Below, one piece after another: positions 8,272-15,917 of a stretch of DNA of 16,751 nucleotides; positions within the stretch are counted from its first letter, which is position 1, and each line of letters starts with the position of its first letter. The notes beneath the pieces are model-generated. The model made no database searches, was not told where the DNA came from, and saw only the letters and a list, made by a program, of their open reading frames with translations. The position numbers and the translations under genes were made by a program. Origin of the DNA: Chryseobacterium gleum (GTDB taxonomy: Bacteria > Bacteroidota > Bacteroidia > Flavobacteriales_D > Sanyastnellaceae); NCBI GenBank assembly GCA_945883885.1, contig CAMCYM010000010.1:1-16751 (forward strand). Reading direction: 5' to 3'.

Positions 8272-11200
8272 ATGCAGCACATCGCATTGCTTTGCGGACT
8301 CACAGCCCTCGTAGGTGGGGTTGTGGCCCAACACGATCCGGCTTGGCACACGCAGCAGCGGTTCGAATGGCGAAACCGAGGCGGCCAGGTACCCCCAGAA
8401 TCTACCCTGCAACGGATGCTGACGGAGGCGGACAGGTCCCAATCCGCCATTGCCCTCTGGGCTGCGCCCGGCGATTCCCTCCGTCCCGTCCACGTCGCCT
8501 GCAGCCGGGCCCACCTGTATCCGGGCTGGCAACGCATCGTGCTCCTCGACACGCTGTGTGCGGAAGGATGCACCTTGACCGTGGACGGCGTTGCGTCTGT
8601 GGCCAGGACCGGAGAACCTGTCCCCATCCACATCGGCCCGAGCGTCACTTCCGCCCACCTCGAACTGACCTCGGTAGCCGGTGGGGCCGACCTGGTGCTT
8701 CGGGTTTTGCCCCCCTGTGATCTGCCGCTGCCCGATTTGCCGGTTTGGCCGATGCCGGACCCCGAAAACCCGTGGTGGGTCGGCGCCTATTACGGTTCTC
8801 AGTCGGTGACCGGTTGGGCCTTGCCCCGCCTCGGAGCGGACCAGCTCTTTGACCGGCCCGTGCTCATCGTCGAGGGGTTCGACCCCGGCCTTTCGGACCA
8901 CATCCCGATGATCGGCGCAGGCGACATGCACTGGGAGGTGCTTTGGAACTGTACGGAAAGCACCTATCCGGATACAGAGTACTTGCCAGAGTTGCTCGAC
9001 TCCCTCCACCTGGCGGGCTACGACGTGGTCTTTCTCGACTTCAGCGACGGAACGCGCGAAGTGGCCGCACAAAGCGCCTTGGTCCAAGAAGTCATTCAGC
9101 TTTGCAACCTCTGGAAGCAGGGCGAGTCACCGCTGGTCGTGGTCGGTGCGAGCATGGGCGGGCTCATCGTGCGGCATGCCCTTGCCACGCTGGAAGCAGA
9201 AGGCCCCTCCCCCTGCACCCGGCTGTTTGTGGCCTTGGACAGCCCATTCCGGGGCGCCTACCTCCCCATTGCGTTGCAGCAAGCCATTCATGGTTTGGCC
9301 GGGATTTCTGCCGCCGCCCATGCGATGCAGGAAGCACTGAATACGCCCGCCGCCCGGGAGCTGCTCGCCGCACATGTGGGCTCGGGGCTCGACGACTTTG
9401 AAGCTTTGCAGACGCTCCTGGCAACTCAAGGACTTCCCGAACACCCGTTGAATCTGGCCGTTTCGAATGGTCGGCCCGATGGCCCTTCTCTGGTGGGCGA
9501 GGGCCCGCTGCTGCAAGCGTCGGCAGAACTCGTGGGCTGGGAGTGGGCGCATGTGGACTTGTTTGCCTTACCGGGAAACCCAGACCACCCCGAATCCACA
9601 TCGAATGCCTTCATCACGTGCGATCTGGAACTGCCTGAACCTGCGCCCTTGGAGGCGGGCAACCTGTGGCATACCTACCTGGCTACTGCCCCATCCTTTG
9701 CACCCGCTTGGGAGAGCTTGCCCGGAAGCACGTCGAACCACTTGGAGGCCTTGGCGGGAGCACTAGAAACAGCGGGACTCTCGGTCACGGCACTCCAAAC
9801 TCCCGGCCTGTTCATCCCGGCCCGGTCCGCATTGGATTTGGACCCCTGGGAAACGGCCAGCATTTCCCCCTTTGACGCGGTTTCCATCCAGCCCACGAAC
9901 AGGCCCAGTGCCTCCCATTGCGACGTCAAAGACCACCTTTCGACCTTGCTCGAATGGATCCTCCGCGGCGATGCCTTCCTCGACACGCCAGATTCGACGC
10001 AGGCACTGCTCGCCTACACCGATGAACTGCAGCGGTCACGCTGGATCCCCGGAACGCATTTCTACGGCCCCGGAGGAGTGCTCCTGCACCACGACGCAGA
10101 ACTCGCACCCTGCGCAGATTCCATCGTCTTTCATGCAGGAAGCACCTTGCAGGTAGGGGCCCCGGGTCATCCGGCCACCTTGCACCTCCCTGCAGACGCC
10201 GCCTTGGTCCTCGAACCGGGGAGTGCGCTTGAAATTGCACCGGCCTCGGCCATCGAACTGCATCCGGGAGCCCTCCTGATTCTGGCCACCGCCACGGCAG
10301 ACCTTCTCGAAGACGGCGCGTTGATCATCCACGAAGGGGCCACCTTGCGCCTGTTAGATGCCAGCATCTTGCAATTCAACGACGAATCCAGCCGCATCCA
10401 TCTGCGCGGCGGACGCATCGAGGCCGAAGGCGAGACGTCGATCAAGGGCGCGGGACGCATCCGGGCAGAGGCCTTTTCGACGGTATCGATTGCGGAGGCC
10501 GCCACGTTGCGCGTGCAGGGAATTCACCCCGAGCACACCGTTCTGGAACTCACGTCGGATGCAGGAATCGGTGTGTACGGGCCAGGAACGCTGCAGGTGG
10601 CTGCGGGCCAAACGAAGATCGGGGCAGGCGCCACACTCGCATTGCACACCCGTTCGGTTTGGGACACCACCCGCATCGAAGGTCCATACACCTGGGCTTC
10701 CCTGGTCAGCACCCACCGGATGAAGGCCTCCTTTGCGGCATTCGATCGCATCTGGATGAGCCAAACGCACGCCTCCGGCGGCGCCTTTCTCGCCACAGCC
10801 TGCACCTTCGAAGACAGCCGATTGCGCATCGACAGCAGCGGATTCCGCTTCAACGATTGCAGCTTCCTCCGGAGTCCCATTTCCGCAGTTGCGGTGGCTT
10901 TTCCTTCCCGCGTCAACGCCTGTTCATTCGAGGGAGAATCCGCGGACGAATCGCCCATGCTGTCCCTGCAAGCCTGCCCCACAAACGTAACCGTGGAATC
11001 TTCGCGGTTCGAATCCGGCACTTGCGGAATTGCGGGAGAAGCCGAACGGATTCGCGTGACCTGCTCGGTATTTCGGTCCCTGGACACCGGCATTTCCGGC
11101 GGCATGGGCACAATCCTCAGCATGGAAGACGATGCAGTCAACGAATTCCGGGATAACCGCGTTCACCTGGCGTTTCAGGGTGCACCACCGCCGGATTTGG

Positions 11201-11763
11201 TGCAGGGCGGCTCCACCTTCGGCCCCTGGTCCGAAGCTCTCATGGCCGGTACGTGGGATGCGCCATGCCCGAACACCGCGTTTCACCTCGTAGCCACCGG
11301 CAACGCGTGGTGGGGCAACGAAGGAACTGGTGCCGCAGTGAATCCACTCCCTGACGTGACTTTCGATGACGCGAACTGTGCGTCGGCGGTCTTTGCGATG
11401 GATGCGTCCCCGGTGGTTCCCCGTGGGTGTGAGGACGAAGAAGGTGGACGGCCTGTGAGCGAGGCCGTATTCACGAAACCCCGTTTCGAAGCAGTCCCTG
11501 AAGTGGCATCGGCGCGCATCGTACCAAATCCTGCCACAGCCTGGGTGCACCTGATGCCCCCTGATGCATGGGGCCTTGCGCATTGGGATTGGCGTGCATA
11601 CGATCCCTCGGGCAGGACCATCGCTGGCTCAACGTATCCCGGGACAGGGACGGTGAGAGTTCAGACCACAGACTGGAAACCAGGCGCTTACATCATTGAA
11701 TTTCGATGCGAATCTGGAAACCCGTCGCGGGAACTCTGTCCGCTCATCGTCCAGCCTCAATGA
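8272..11763 (+). CDS. Secreted alpha/beta-hydrolase with beta-helix region and T9SS C-terminal sorting domain
   Basis: This 1163-residue protein begins with a signal peptide (residues 1-19, cut after VVA before QHDP). Residues about 190-565 look like a lipase/esterase-type alpha/beta-hydrolase: IVEGFDPG (199-206), DVVFLDFSDG (251-260), nucleophile elbow VGASMGG (Ser294) and ALDSPFRGAYLPIALQQ (from 321), close to a DxPHxGAxxPxGxQ pattern I recall in Bacteroidota secreted hydrolases. His549 or His555 may be the catalytic His. Residues about 605-760 are short GxxLxI-type repeats, and 760-1030 contain strand-rich segments with repeated N/T/E-x-C-x-F motifs, together suggesting a right-handed beta-helix or stacked-strand stalk. 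Residues about 1080-1163 fit a T9SS type A sorting tail (IVPNPATAWV, DPSGRTI, WKPGAYIIEF), so the protein should pass the outer membrane by T9SS. The substrate is unknown. The last 20 nt overlap the aroQ end on the other strand. Confidence 0.9.
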   Translation: MQHIALLCGLTALVGGVVAQHDPAWHTQQRFEWRNRGGQVPPESTLQRMLTEADRSQSAIALWAAPGDSLRPVHVACSRAHLYPGWQRIVLLDTLCAEGCTLTVDGVASVARTGEPVPIHIGPSVTSAHLELTSVAGGADLVLRVLPPCDLPLPDLPVWPMPDPENPWWVGAYYGSQSVTGWALPRLGADQLFDRPVLIVEGFDPGLSDHIPMIGAGDMHWEVLWNCTESTYPDTEYLPELLDSLHLAGYDVVFLDFSDGTREVAAQSALVQEVIQLCNLWKQGESPLVVVGASMGGLIVRHALATLEAEGPSPCTRLFVALDSPFRGAYLPIALQQAIHGLAGISAAAHAMQEALNTPAARELLAAHVGSGLDDFEALQTLLATQGLPEHPLNLAVSNGRPDGPSLVGEGPLLQASAELVGWEWAHVDLFALPGNPDHPESTSNAFITCDLELPEPAPLEAGNLWHTYLATAPSFAPAWESLPGSTSNHLEALAGALETAGLSVTALQTPGLFIPARSALDLDPWETASISPFDAVSIQPTNRPSASHCDVKDHLSTLLEWILRGDAFLDTPDSTQALLAYTDELQRSRWIPGTHFYGPGGVLLHHDAELAPCADSIVFHAGSTLQVGAPGHPATLHLPADAALVLEPGSALEIAPASAIELHPGALLILATATADLLEDGALIIHEGATLRLLDASILQFNDESSRIHLRGGRIEAEGETSIKGAGRIRAEAFSTVSIAEAATLRVQGIHPEHTVLELTSDAGIGVYGPGTLQVAAGQTKIGAGATLALHTRSVWDTTRIEGPYTWASLVSTHRMKASFAAFDRIWMSQTHASGGAFLATACTFEDSRLRIDSSGFRFNDCSFLRSPISAVAVAFPSRVNACSFEGESADESPMLSLQACPTNVTVESSRFESGTCGIAGEAERIRVTCSVFRSLDTGISGGMGTILSMEDDAVNEFRDNRVHLAFQGAPPPDLVQGGSTFGPWSEALMAGTWDAPCPNTAFHLVATGNAWWGNEGTGAAVNPLPDVTFDDANCASAVFAMDASPVVPRGCEDEEGGRPVSEAVFTKPRFEAVPEVASARIVPNPATAWVHLMPPDAWGLAHWDWRAYDPSGRTIAGSTYPGTGTVRVQTTDWKPGAYIIEFRCESGNPSRELCPLIVQPQ

Positions 11764-12184
11764 GACCCGCGAGCCCCTCAACGGCCCACCGGTACCCCTC
11801 CAGGCCCAGCCCCGAAATACCAGCCGTGCACACGGGTGCGAGCAGCGATATCCGCCTGAAATCCTCGCGCGCAGCAATGTGGGTCAAATGGACTTCCACC
11901 ACCGGAGCGGCGATGGCGGCAACTGCATCGCGCAAAGCCACACTCGTATGGGTGTATCCTCCCGGATTCAGGACGATGCCATCTGCAGCAAAACCTACTT
12001 GTTGCAGACGGTCGATGAGTTCTCCCTCCACATTCGACTGGAATCTATGCACGTGGATGCCACGAAGTTCCCAGGCCTCCGTCCAAGAAGCCCAGACCGC
12101 ATCCAGCGAACGAGAGCCGTACGTACCGGGTTCCCGGATGCCCACAAGGTTCAAGTTGGGGCCTTCAATCAACCAAATTTCCAT
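11744..12184 (-). CDS. aroQ: 3-dehydroquinate dehydratase, type II
   Basis: This cytosolic enzyme converts 3-dehydroquinate to 3-dehydroshikimate in the shikimate pathway. The 146-residue protein has the type II active-site set, with residues two lower than in the M. tuberculosis enzyme: Asn10 in EGPNLNLVG, Arg17 and Tyr22 in the lid IREPGTYGS, Asn73, His79 and Asp86 in LNPGGYTHTSVALRDA, Glu97/His99, and Arg110 in AREDFR. The length is standard for AroQ. The start ATG at 12184 puts GPNLN at the usual place; an upstream ATG at 12208 would add eight residues not typical of the family. The start overlaps the end of the symporter gene by 20 nt, so the two are probably co-transcribed. The 3' end overlaps the secreted hydrolase gene tail to tail, leaving no room for a separate terminator. 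Confidence 0.95.
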   Translation of the reverse strand: MEIWLIEGPNLNLVGIREPGTYGSRSLDAVWASWTEAWELRGIHVHRFQSNVEGELIDRLQQVGFAADGIVLNPGGYTHTSVALRDAVAAIAAPVVEVHLTHIAAREDFRRISLLAPVCTAGISGLGLEGYRWAVEGLAGLIEAGR

Positions 12185-13607
12185 GGGACTGCATCCAAGT
12201 TGCGGCATACGGTTCGATCACGAACACCATGATGATGAAAACCAACACACAGGCCGCCACGTTCAACCAGAAGCCCGCACGCACCATTTGGGACATCTTG
12301 AGTTGCCCGCTGCCGAACACGATGGCATTCGGGGGTGTCCCCATCGGGAGCATGAAGGCACAGCTGCTCGCCATGGCAATAGGAACTGCCAAGGTCAACG
12401 GATGCAAACCCAGACCTGGAGCCAACTCGGCGACCACCGGCACCAACACGACCGTCAACGCCAAATTGCTCATGACTTCCGTCAAGAACAACGCCACGAC
12501 AATCAGGATGCACCCCAGACCCCACCATGGCATGTTCAACTCCTGCACTAAAAACCCTGCAACTCCCTCGAGCACACCGGTATGCGCAAGGGCTTCGGCC
12601 GCGGCAAGCCCGCCTCCGAAGAGCAACAAGATTTCCCAAGGCACCCCACGCGCATCCTCCCACGTAAGCAGACCCCCTGAGCCCTTGCGTTCCGCCGGCA
12701 CCAGGAACAACACCACCGCGCCGAGGATGGCTACCCACGTGTCTTGGATCGGAAATCCCGTGGCATTGCGCAGCGTGCCGCCGAAAATCCAGAGCAACGC
12801 CGTTCCGACGAAGATGGCGACCACGCGACGCTCCGCCTGCGTCCAAGGCCCTAAAGCCGCCCCCATGGCCTCGACATGGGACTTGGCATCCAGGTCCTCT
12901 TGACCTGAAACTGTGAACAGAAACCGCGTCAGGCACACATAGGTGAACAACAACAGCGCCAAGGAGAATGGAAAGGCCACGGCCATCCAGCCTAGAAATG
13001 AAATCTGAATGGAAAACGACTCTGCAAGGATGCCCGCCATGGCAACGTTGGGCGGGGTCCCGACGAGGGTTGCGATGCCGCCGATGCTCGCAGCATACGC
13101 CGTTGCAAGCAGCAGAACAGGCGCGAGGGTTTCCCGCTGGGAAGGGACATGTCCAGCAATCGACAGCGCAATGGGCAGCATCATGAGCGTGGTGGCTGTG
13201 TTTGAGATCCACATGCTCAGGAAAGCCGTTGCAAGCATGCATCCGAGTACAACCCGCCTCCCAGAAGTGCCCGTGCGCATGAGGATGAAATACGCAACTC
13301 GACGGTGCACCTGCCACTTCTCCAAGGCAATGGCAAGCAAGAAGCCCCCGAGGAAGAGGTATACAAACGGAGACCCGTATGCTGCGGTAACTTCCTCCAT
13401 TGCGAGCACACCGGTGGCGGGAAGCAACACGATGGGCAAAAGAGATGTGACCGCAATGGGCAGGACTTCTGCAATCCACCACACCAGCATCCACAGGACG
13501 GAGGCCACGGCCCAAGCGGCACCGGTGGAAGCTCCGGTCACCGCAGGCAGCAATGCCCCGCTCGCAAGGAAAAGCACCGGACCGACCCACAACAGATGGC
13601 GCTTCAT
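12165..13607 (-). CDS. SLC13/DASS-family sodium-coupled anion symporter
   Basis: This 480-residue inner-membrane transporter has about a dozen hydrophobic helices in two inverted repeats. Each repeat has the family's sodium/substrate motifs: SNT (135-137) with TPPN (184-187) in the first, and SNL (380-382) with TPPN (424-427) in the second. The segment SSCAFMLPMGTPPNAIVFGSG is the SLC13 signature. The family moves di- and tricarboxylates (succinate, malate, citrate) or sulfate with sodium ions. The substrate is not readable here, although bacterial members with this signature are mostly dicarboxylate transporters. The second motif is SNL rather than SNT, losing one hydroxyl near the anion site. 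The start codon at 13607 overlaps the stop of the EEP-family gene by 4 nt (ATGA), and the 3' end overlaps aroQ. The length is normal and no break is seen. Confidence 0.95.
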   Translation of the reverse strand: MKRHLLWVGPVLFLASGALLPAVTGASTGAAWAVASVLWMLVWWIAEVLPIAVTSLLPIVLLPATGVLAMEEVTAAYGSPFVYLFLGGFLLAIALEKWQVHRRVAYFILMRTGTSGRRVVLGCMLATAFLSMWISNTATTLMMLPIALSIAGHVPSQRETLAPVLLLATAYAASIGGIATLVGTPPNVAMAGILAESFSIQISFLGWMAVAFPFSLALLLFTYVCLTRFLFTVSGQEDLDAKSHVEAMGAALGPWTQAERRVVAIFVGTALLWIFGGTLRNATGFPIQDTWVAILGAVVLFLVPAERKGSGGLLTWEDARGVPWEILLLFGGGLAAAEALAHTGVLEGVAGFLVQELNMPWWGLGCILIVVALFLTEVMSNLALTVVLVPVVAELAPGLGLHPLTLAVPIAMASSCAFMLPMGTPPNAIVFGSGQLKMSQMVRAGFWLNVAACVLVFIIMVFVIEPYAATWMQSHGNLVD

Positions 13608-14446
13608 GGGGTCGGCAGTTCAAGAATTGCGTGCACCGGCAAATGGTCTGAAATGTAGACCCCCCACTTGATGTGCTCGTCTGCGCAGGTCCACGCAACC
13701 GGTGCCCCGCGCACGAAGATGTGGTCGATGCGCGGTGCTGCCGCGAGATGCGCAGGAAGGAAGGTGGAGAATGTCCCGTAGGATGGCCTGCATCGGTACT
13801 CTGCAGACGTGTAGGCATCCTGAAGCTCCGCCAGATCGCGCAACAAACGCACCTCTTCGCTTTCTGCCGGGGCATTCAAGTCGCCGATCACCAAACTCAC
13901 AACATCCGATGCCCAACCGATCCAACCGGCCAGCAGCGCCGCAGAGCCGGCGCGGGCCTCGCTGCTCTCGTGGCACCAGTGGGTGTTGATGATGCGCACC
14001 ATGCGGCCCGAGATGCGGTCGTGGAACACACAGATGGTGGCAATGCGCGGCAAGGACGCCGACCAACCGATGGAACCCGGCACGAGGTAATCGGGAGAAA
14101 GCCAGCGGACTTCGCCGTTGAGGAAGTCCAGGCGTTCGGGGTTCCAAAAAATCGGACAGGCCTCCCCGCCCCCATCGGCGTCGCGGCCGGTGCCGAAGGA
14201 AGAGAGATGAGGCAGGTCGGCGCGCAGGTCCTGCATTTGGTTCGGCAATACCTCTTGAAAGCCCACGAGGTCAAAACCGGCTACAGCGGCGGCGACTTCA
14301 CGGTGCCGGTCCGCCCACTTCAGCGTGTCCGACGGGTTGTCGTAGCGCACATTGAACGTAGCCACCCCCAACTCATGCCACACCGTGTCCGGAGCAAGCA
14401 CCGCCATGGAACGTGCAAAAATCGCAGGAACGAGGGCGGTCCACAT
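13604..14446 (-). CDS. Endonuclease/exonuclease/phosphatase (EEP) family protein
   Basis: Members of this DNase I-like fold cut phosphoester bonds in nucleic acids, phospholipids or sugar and inositol phosphates using a divalent metal. With ATG 14446 the protein has 280 residues. It shows the full catalytic set in order: TFNVRYD (Asn32), GFQEV (metal-binding Glu65), NTHWCH (His156), GDLNAP (Asp189/Asn191), RIDHIFV (Asp241) and SDHLPV (Asp267/His268). The pattern is close to the secreted Bacteroidota EEP proteins. The N-terminal 18 residues are mildly hydrophobic and could be a weak signal peptide; export is uncertain. A start at ATG 14407 (267 residues) is the alternative. The position that is usually Asp in NTHFDH is Cys here. 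It is the first gene of the EEP-symporter-aroQ unit, and its start codon abuts the divergent methyltransferase start. The substrate is unknown. Confidence 0.92.
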   Translation of the reverse strand: MWTALVPAIFARSMAVLAPDTVWHELGVATFNVRYDNPSDTLKWADRHREVAAAVAGFDLVGFQEVLPNQMQDLRADLPHLSSFGTGRDADGGGEACPIFWNPERLDFLNGEVRWLSPDYLVPGSIGWSASLPRIATICVFHDRISGRMVRIINTHWCHESSEARAGSAALLAGWIGWASDVVSLVIGDLNAPAESEEVRLLRDLAELQDAYTSAEYRCRPSYGTFSTFLPAHLAAAPRIDHIFVRGAPVAWTCADEHIKWGVYISDHLPVHAILELPTP

Positions 14447-15917
14447 GCCTGCAAGATACCTTCTACATCCGACCTTTGTGGCCTTGAAACGCACACGCAT
14501 CTTTCGCAAAGGCGAGGAACTCGAACTGACCATCGAGCGCTATGCCTTCGGCGGCCAGGGCATCGCTCGAGTGGCTACGGAGTCCGGGCAGTTCACGGTC
14601 TTCGTGGAGAATACCTTTCCCGGACAGCTCGTGCGGGCGCGTGTCGTGGCGTGCAAGGCCCGGCACGCCACGTGTGCGCTCATCGATGTGGTTCGCCGTT
14701 CACCGGATGAAGCAGATACGGGATTTCAGGAAATCCCGGGGGCTCCCTATGCCCGCGTGCCGATCGATGTGCAACGGAAGTTCAAGGAAGAAACGGTGCT
14801 CGAGCTCTTTGCGCGCATCGGAGGGATTGAGGATGTCGAGGCGGTGCATGCGGGGTGGGTAGCGTCGCCGGCGGTTTGGCACTACCGCAACAAGATGGAG
14901 TACAGTTTCGGCGCCATCGTGCACAATCCAGAAACGGGCGAAAAGGAGGACCGCTTCGGGCTAGGGTTCAAGCGGCGGGGGACGTGGTGGGCCATCGAGA
15001 ACCTCGACCGCGACAGCGGCTTGTTCGACCAGGACGTGGAAGAAGGCCTGGCTGAGATTCGCACGTGGTGCGAAGCGACCGGACTCCCCCCCTGGCATGC
15101 TCCACGGCGCGAGGGATTTTACCGCTTCCTCGCGGTGCGCAAAAGTCGAAAAACCGGGGGGCTTTTGGTCAATTTGGTCACCACATCCCACGGAATAGAA
15201 CGCTTTGACTTGGAAGGATTTACCGCGCTGCTTCGGCACCTGTGGGGAACCCGCCTCGAAGGTTTGCTGCACACCATCAACGACGACACCGGAGAGCGCG
15301 TGGAGGCCCGGGACGGACAACGACGGTTGGTCACCGGGCGTGAACACCTCGAGGAAACGTTGAACGGGCTGACGTTCCACGTCCAGATGCCGAGCTTCTT
15401 CCAAACGAACCCTGCCAGTGCCGAAATGCTCTATGCAGAAGTGGTTCGTGCGGTTCAAGAAGGCCCGAAAGACGGGGCTGTGCTCGACCTGTTTTGCGGC
15501 ACCGGAACCATCGCGCAACTGATCGCTCGCGGAACCGACGCGGAGGTGGTCGGGGTGGAACTCGCAGAAACCGCCATCGCAGATGCAGAAGCCTCCGCCG
15601 CGCGGAATGGCCTCGGGCGCATCCGCTTCCATGCCGCCGATGTGGGCAAGTTCCTCGATGCCCATCCGGAATACGCCGGCCGCATCGCATGCGCGGTGGT
15701 GGATCCGCCGCGCGCCGGCATTGCGCCGAAGACGTTGCAAAAGGTCATCGCGTTGGGCGCACAACGCATCGTCTATGTGTCGTGCAACCCCGCAACGCAA
15801 GCCCGCGATGTGGCCGTGTTGCAGGAAGCAGGATACCGGTTGAAGCACTTGAAACTCGTCGATCAGTTCCCGCATACCGCCCACGTGGAAACCATCGCCA
15901 TCTTTGAGCCAGAATGA
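14445..15917 (+). CDS. Class I m5U RNA methyltransferase with TRAM domain (RlmD/TrmA-like)
   Basis: This enzyme family transfers a methyl group from S-adenosylmethionine to carbon 5 of a uridine in 23S rRNA or tRNA. The 490-residue protein (from ATG 14445) begins with a TRAM RNA-binding domain (about 13-82). KMEYSFG (150-156), the SAM-binding motif LDLFCGTGTI (from about 347), DPPRAG (420-425), the catalytic Cys447 in SCNP and the general-base Glu482 in HTAHVET follow, all typical. The cysteine cluster that binds 4Fe-4S in E. coli RlmD, expected after the TRAM domain, is absent: that stretch reads GAPYARVPID instead. The target uridine therefore cannot be assigned and no symbol is given. The start is uncertain: ATG 14352 would run deep into the divergent gene, and GTG 14478 or TTG 14484 would trim weakly conserved residues. 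Its stop overlaps the next start as ATGA. Confidence 0.93.
   Translation: MPARYLLHPTFVALKRTRIFRKGEELELTIERYAFGGQGIARVATESGQFTVFVENTFPGQLVRARVVACKARHATCALIDVVRRSPDEADTGFQEIPGAPYARVPIDVQRKFKEETVLELFARIGGIEDVEAVHAGWVASPAVWHYRNKMEYSFGAIVHNPETGEKEDRFGLGFKRRGTWWAIENLDRDSGLFDQDVEEGLAEIRTWCEATGLPPWHAPRREGFYRFLAVRKSRKTGGLLVNLVTTSHGIERFDLEGFTALLRHLWGTRLEGLLHTINDDTGERVEARDGQRRLVTGREHLEETLNGLTFHVQMPSFFQTNPASAEMLYAEVVRAVQEGPKDGAVLDLFCGTGTIAQLIARGTDAEVVGVELAETAIADAEASAARNGLGRIRFHAADVGKFLDAHPEYAGRIACAVVDPPRAGIAPKTLQKVIALGAQRIVYVSCNPATQARDVAVLQEAGYRLKHLKLVDQFPHTAHVETIAIFEPE

Noticed and set aside
7542..9087. Two long minus-strand frames opposite the lipoprotein and hydrolase genes
   Set aside because: Both lack motifs. 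The plus-strand frames have a signal peptide or lipobox and a hydrolase elbow.
10150..10750. Repeat-like stretch in the secreted hydrolase gene considered as a DNA repeat array
   Set aside because: The periodicity is in hydrophobic and Gly residues of the protein; the DNA shows no near-identical tandem units, and there are no CRISPR-like repeats or spacers.
12169..13875. Open frame of 568 codons on the minus strand overlapping the symporter
   Set aside because: It is an alternative frame of the same strand. The symporter frame has the SNT/TPPN motifs and membrane helices; this one is Arg/Cys/His-rich with no domain.
13673..14710. Plus-strand frame of 345 codons opposite the EEP gene
   Set aside because: It is antisense to an intact catalytic set (Asn, Glu, His, Asp, Asp/His) and crosses into the methyltransferase gene in another frame.
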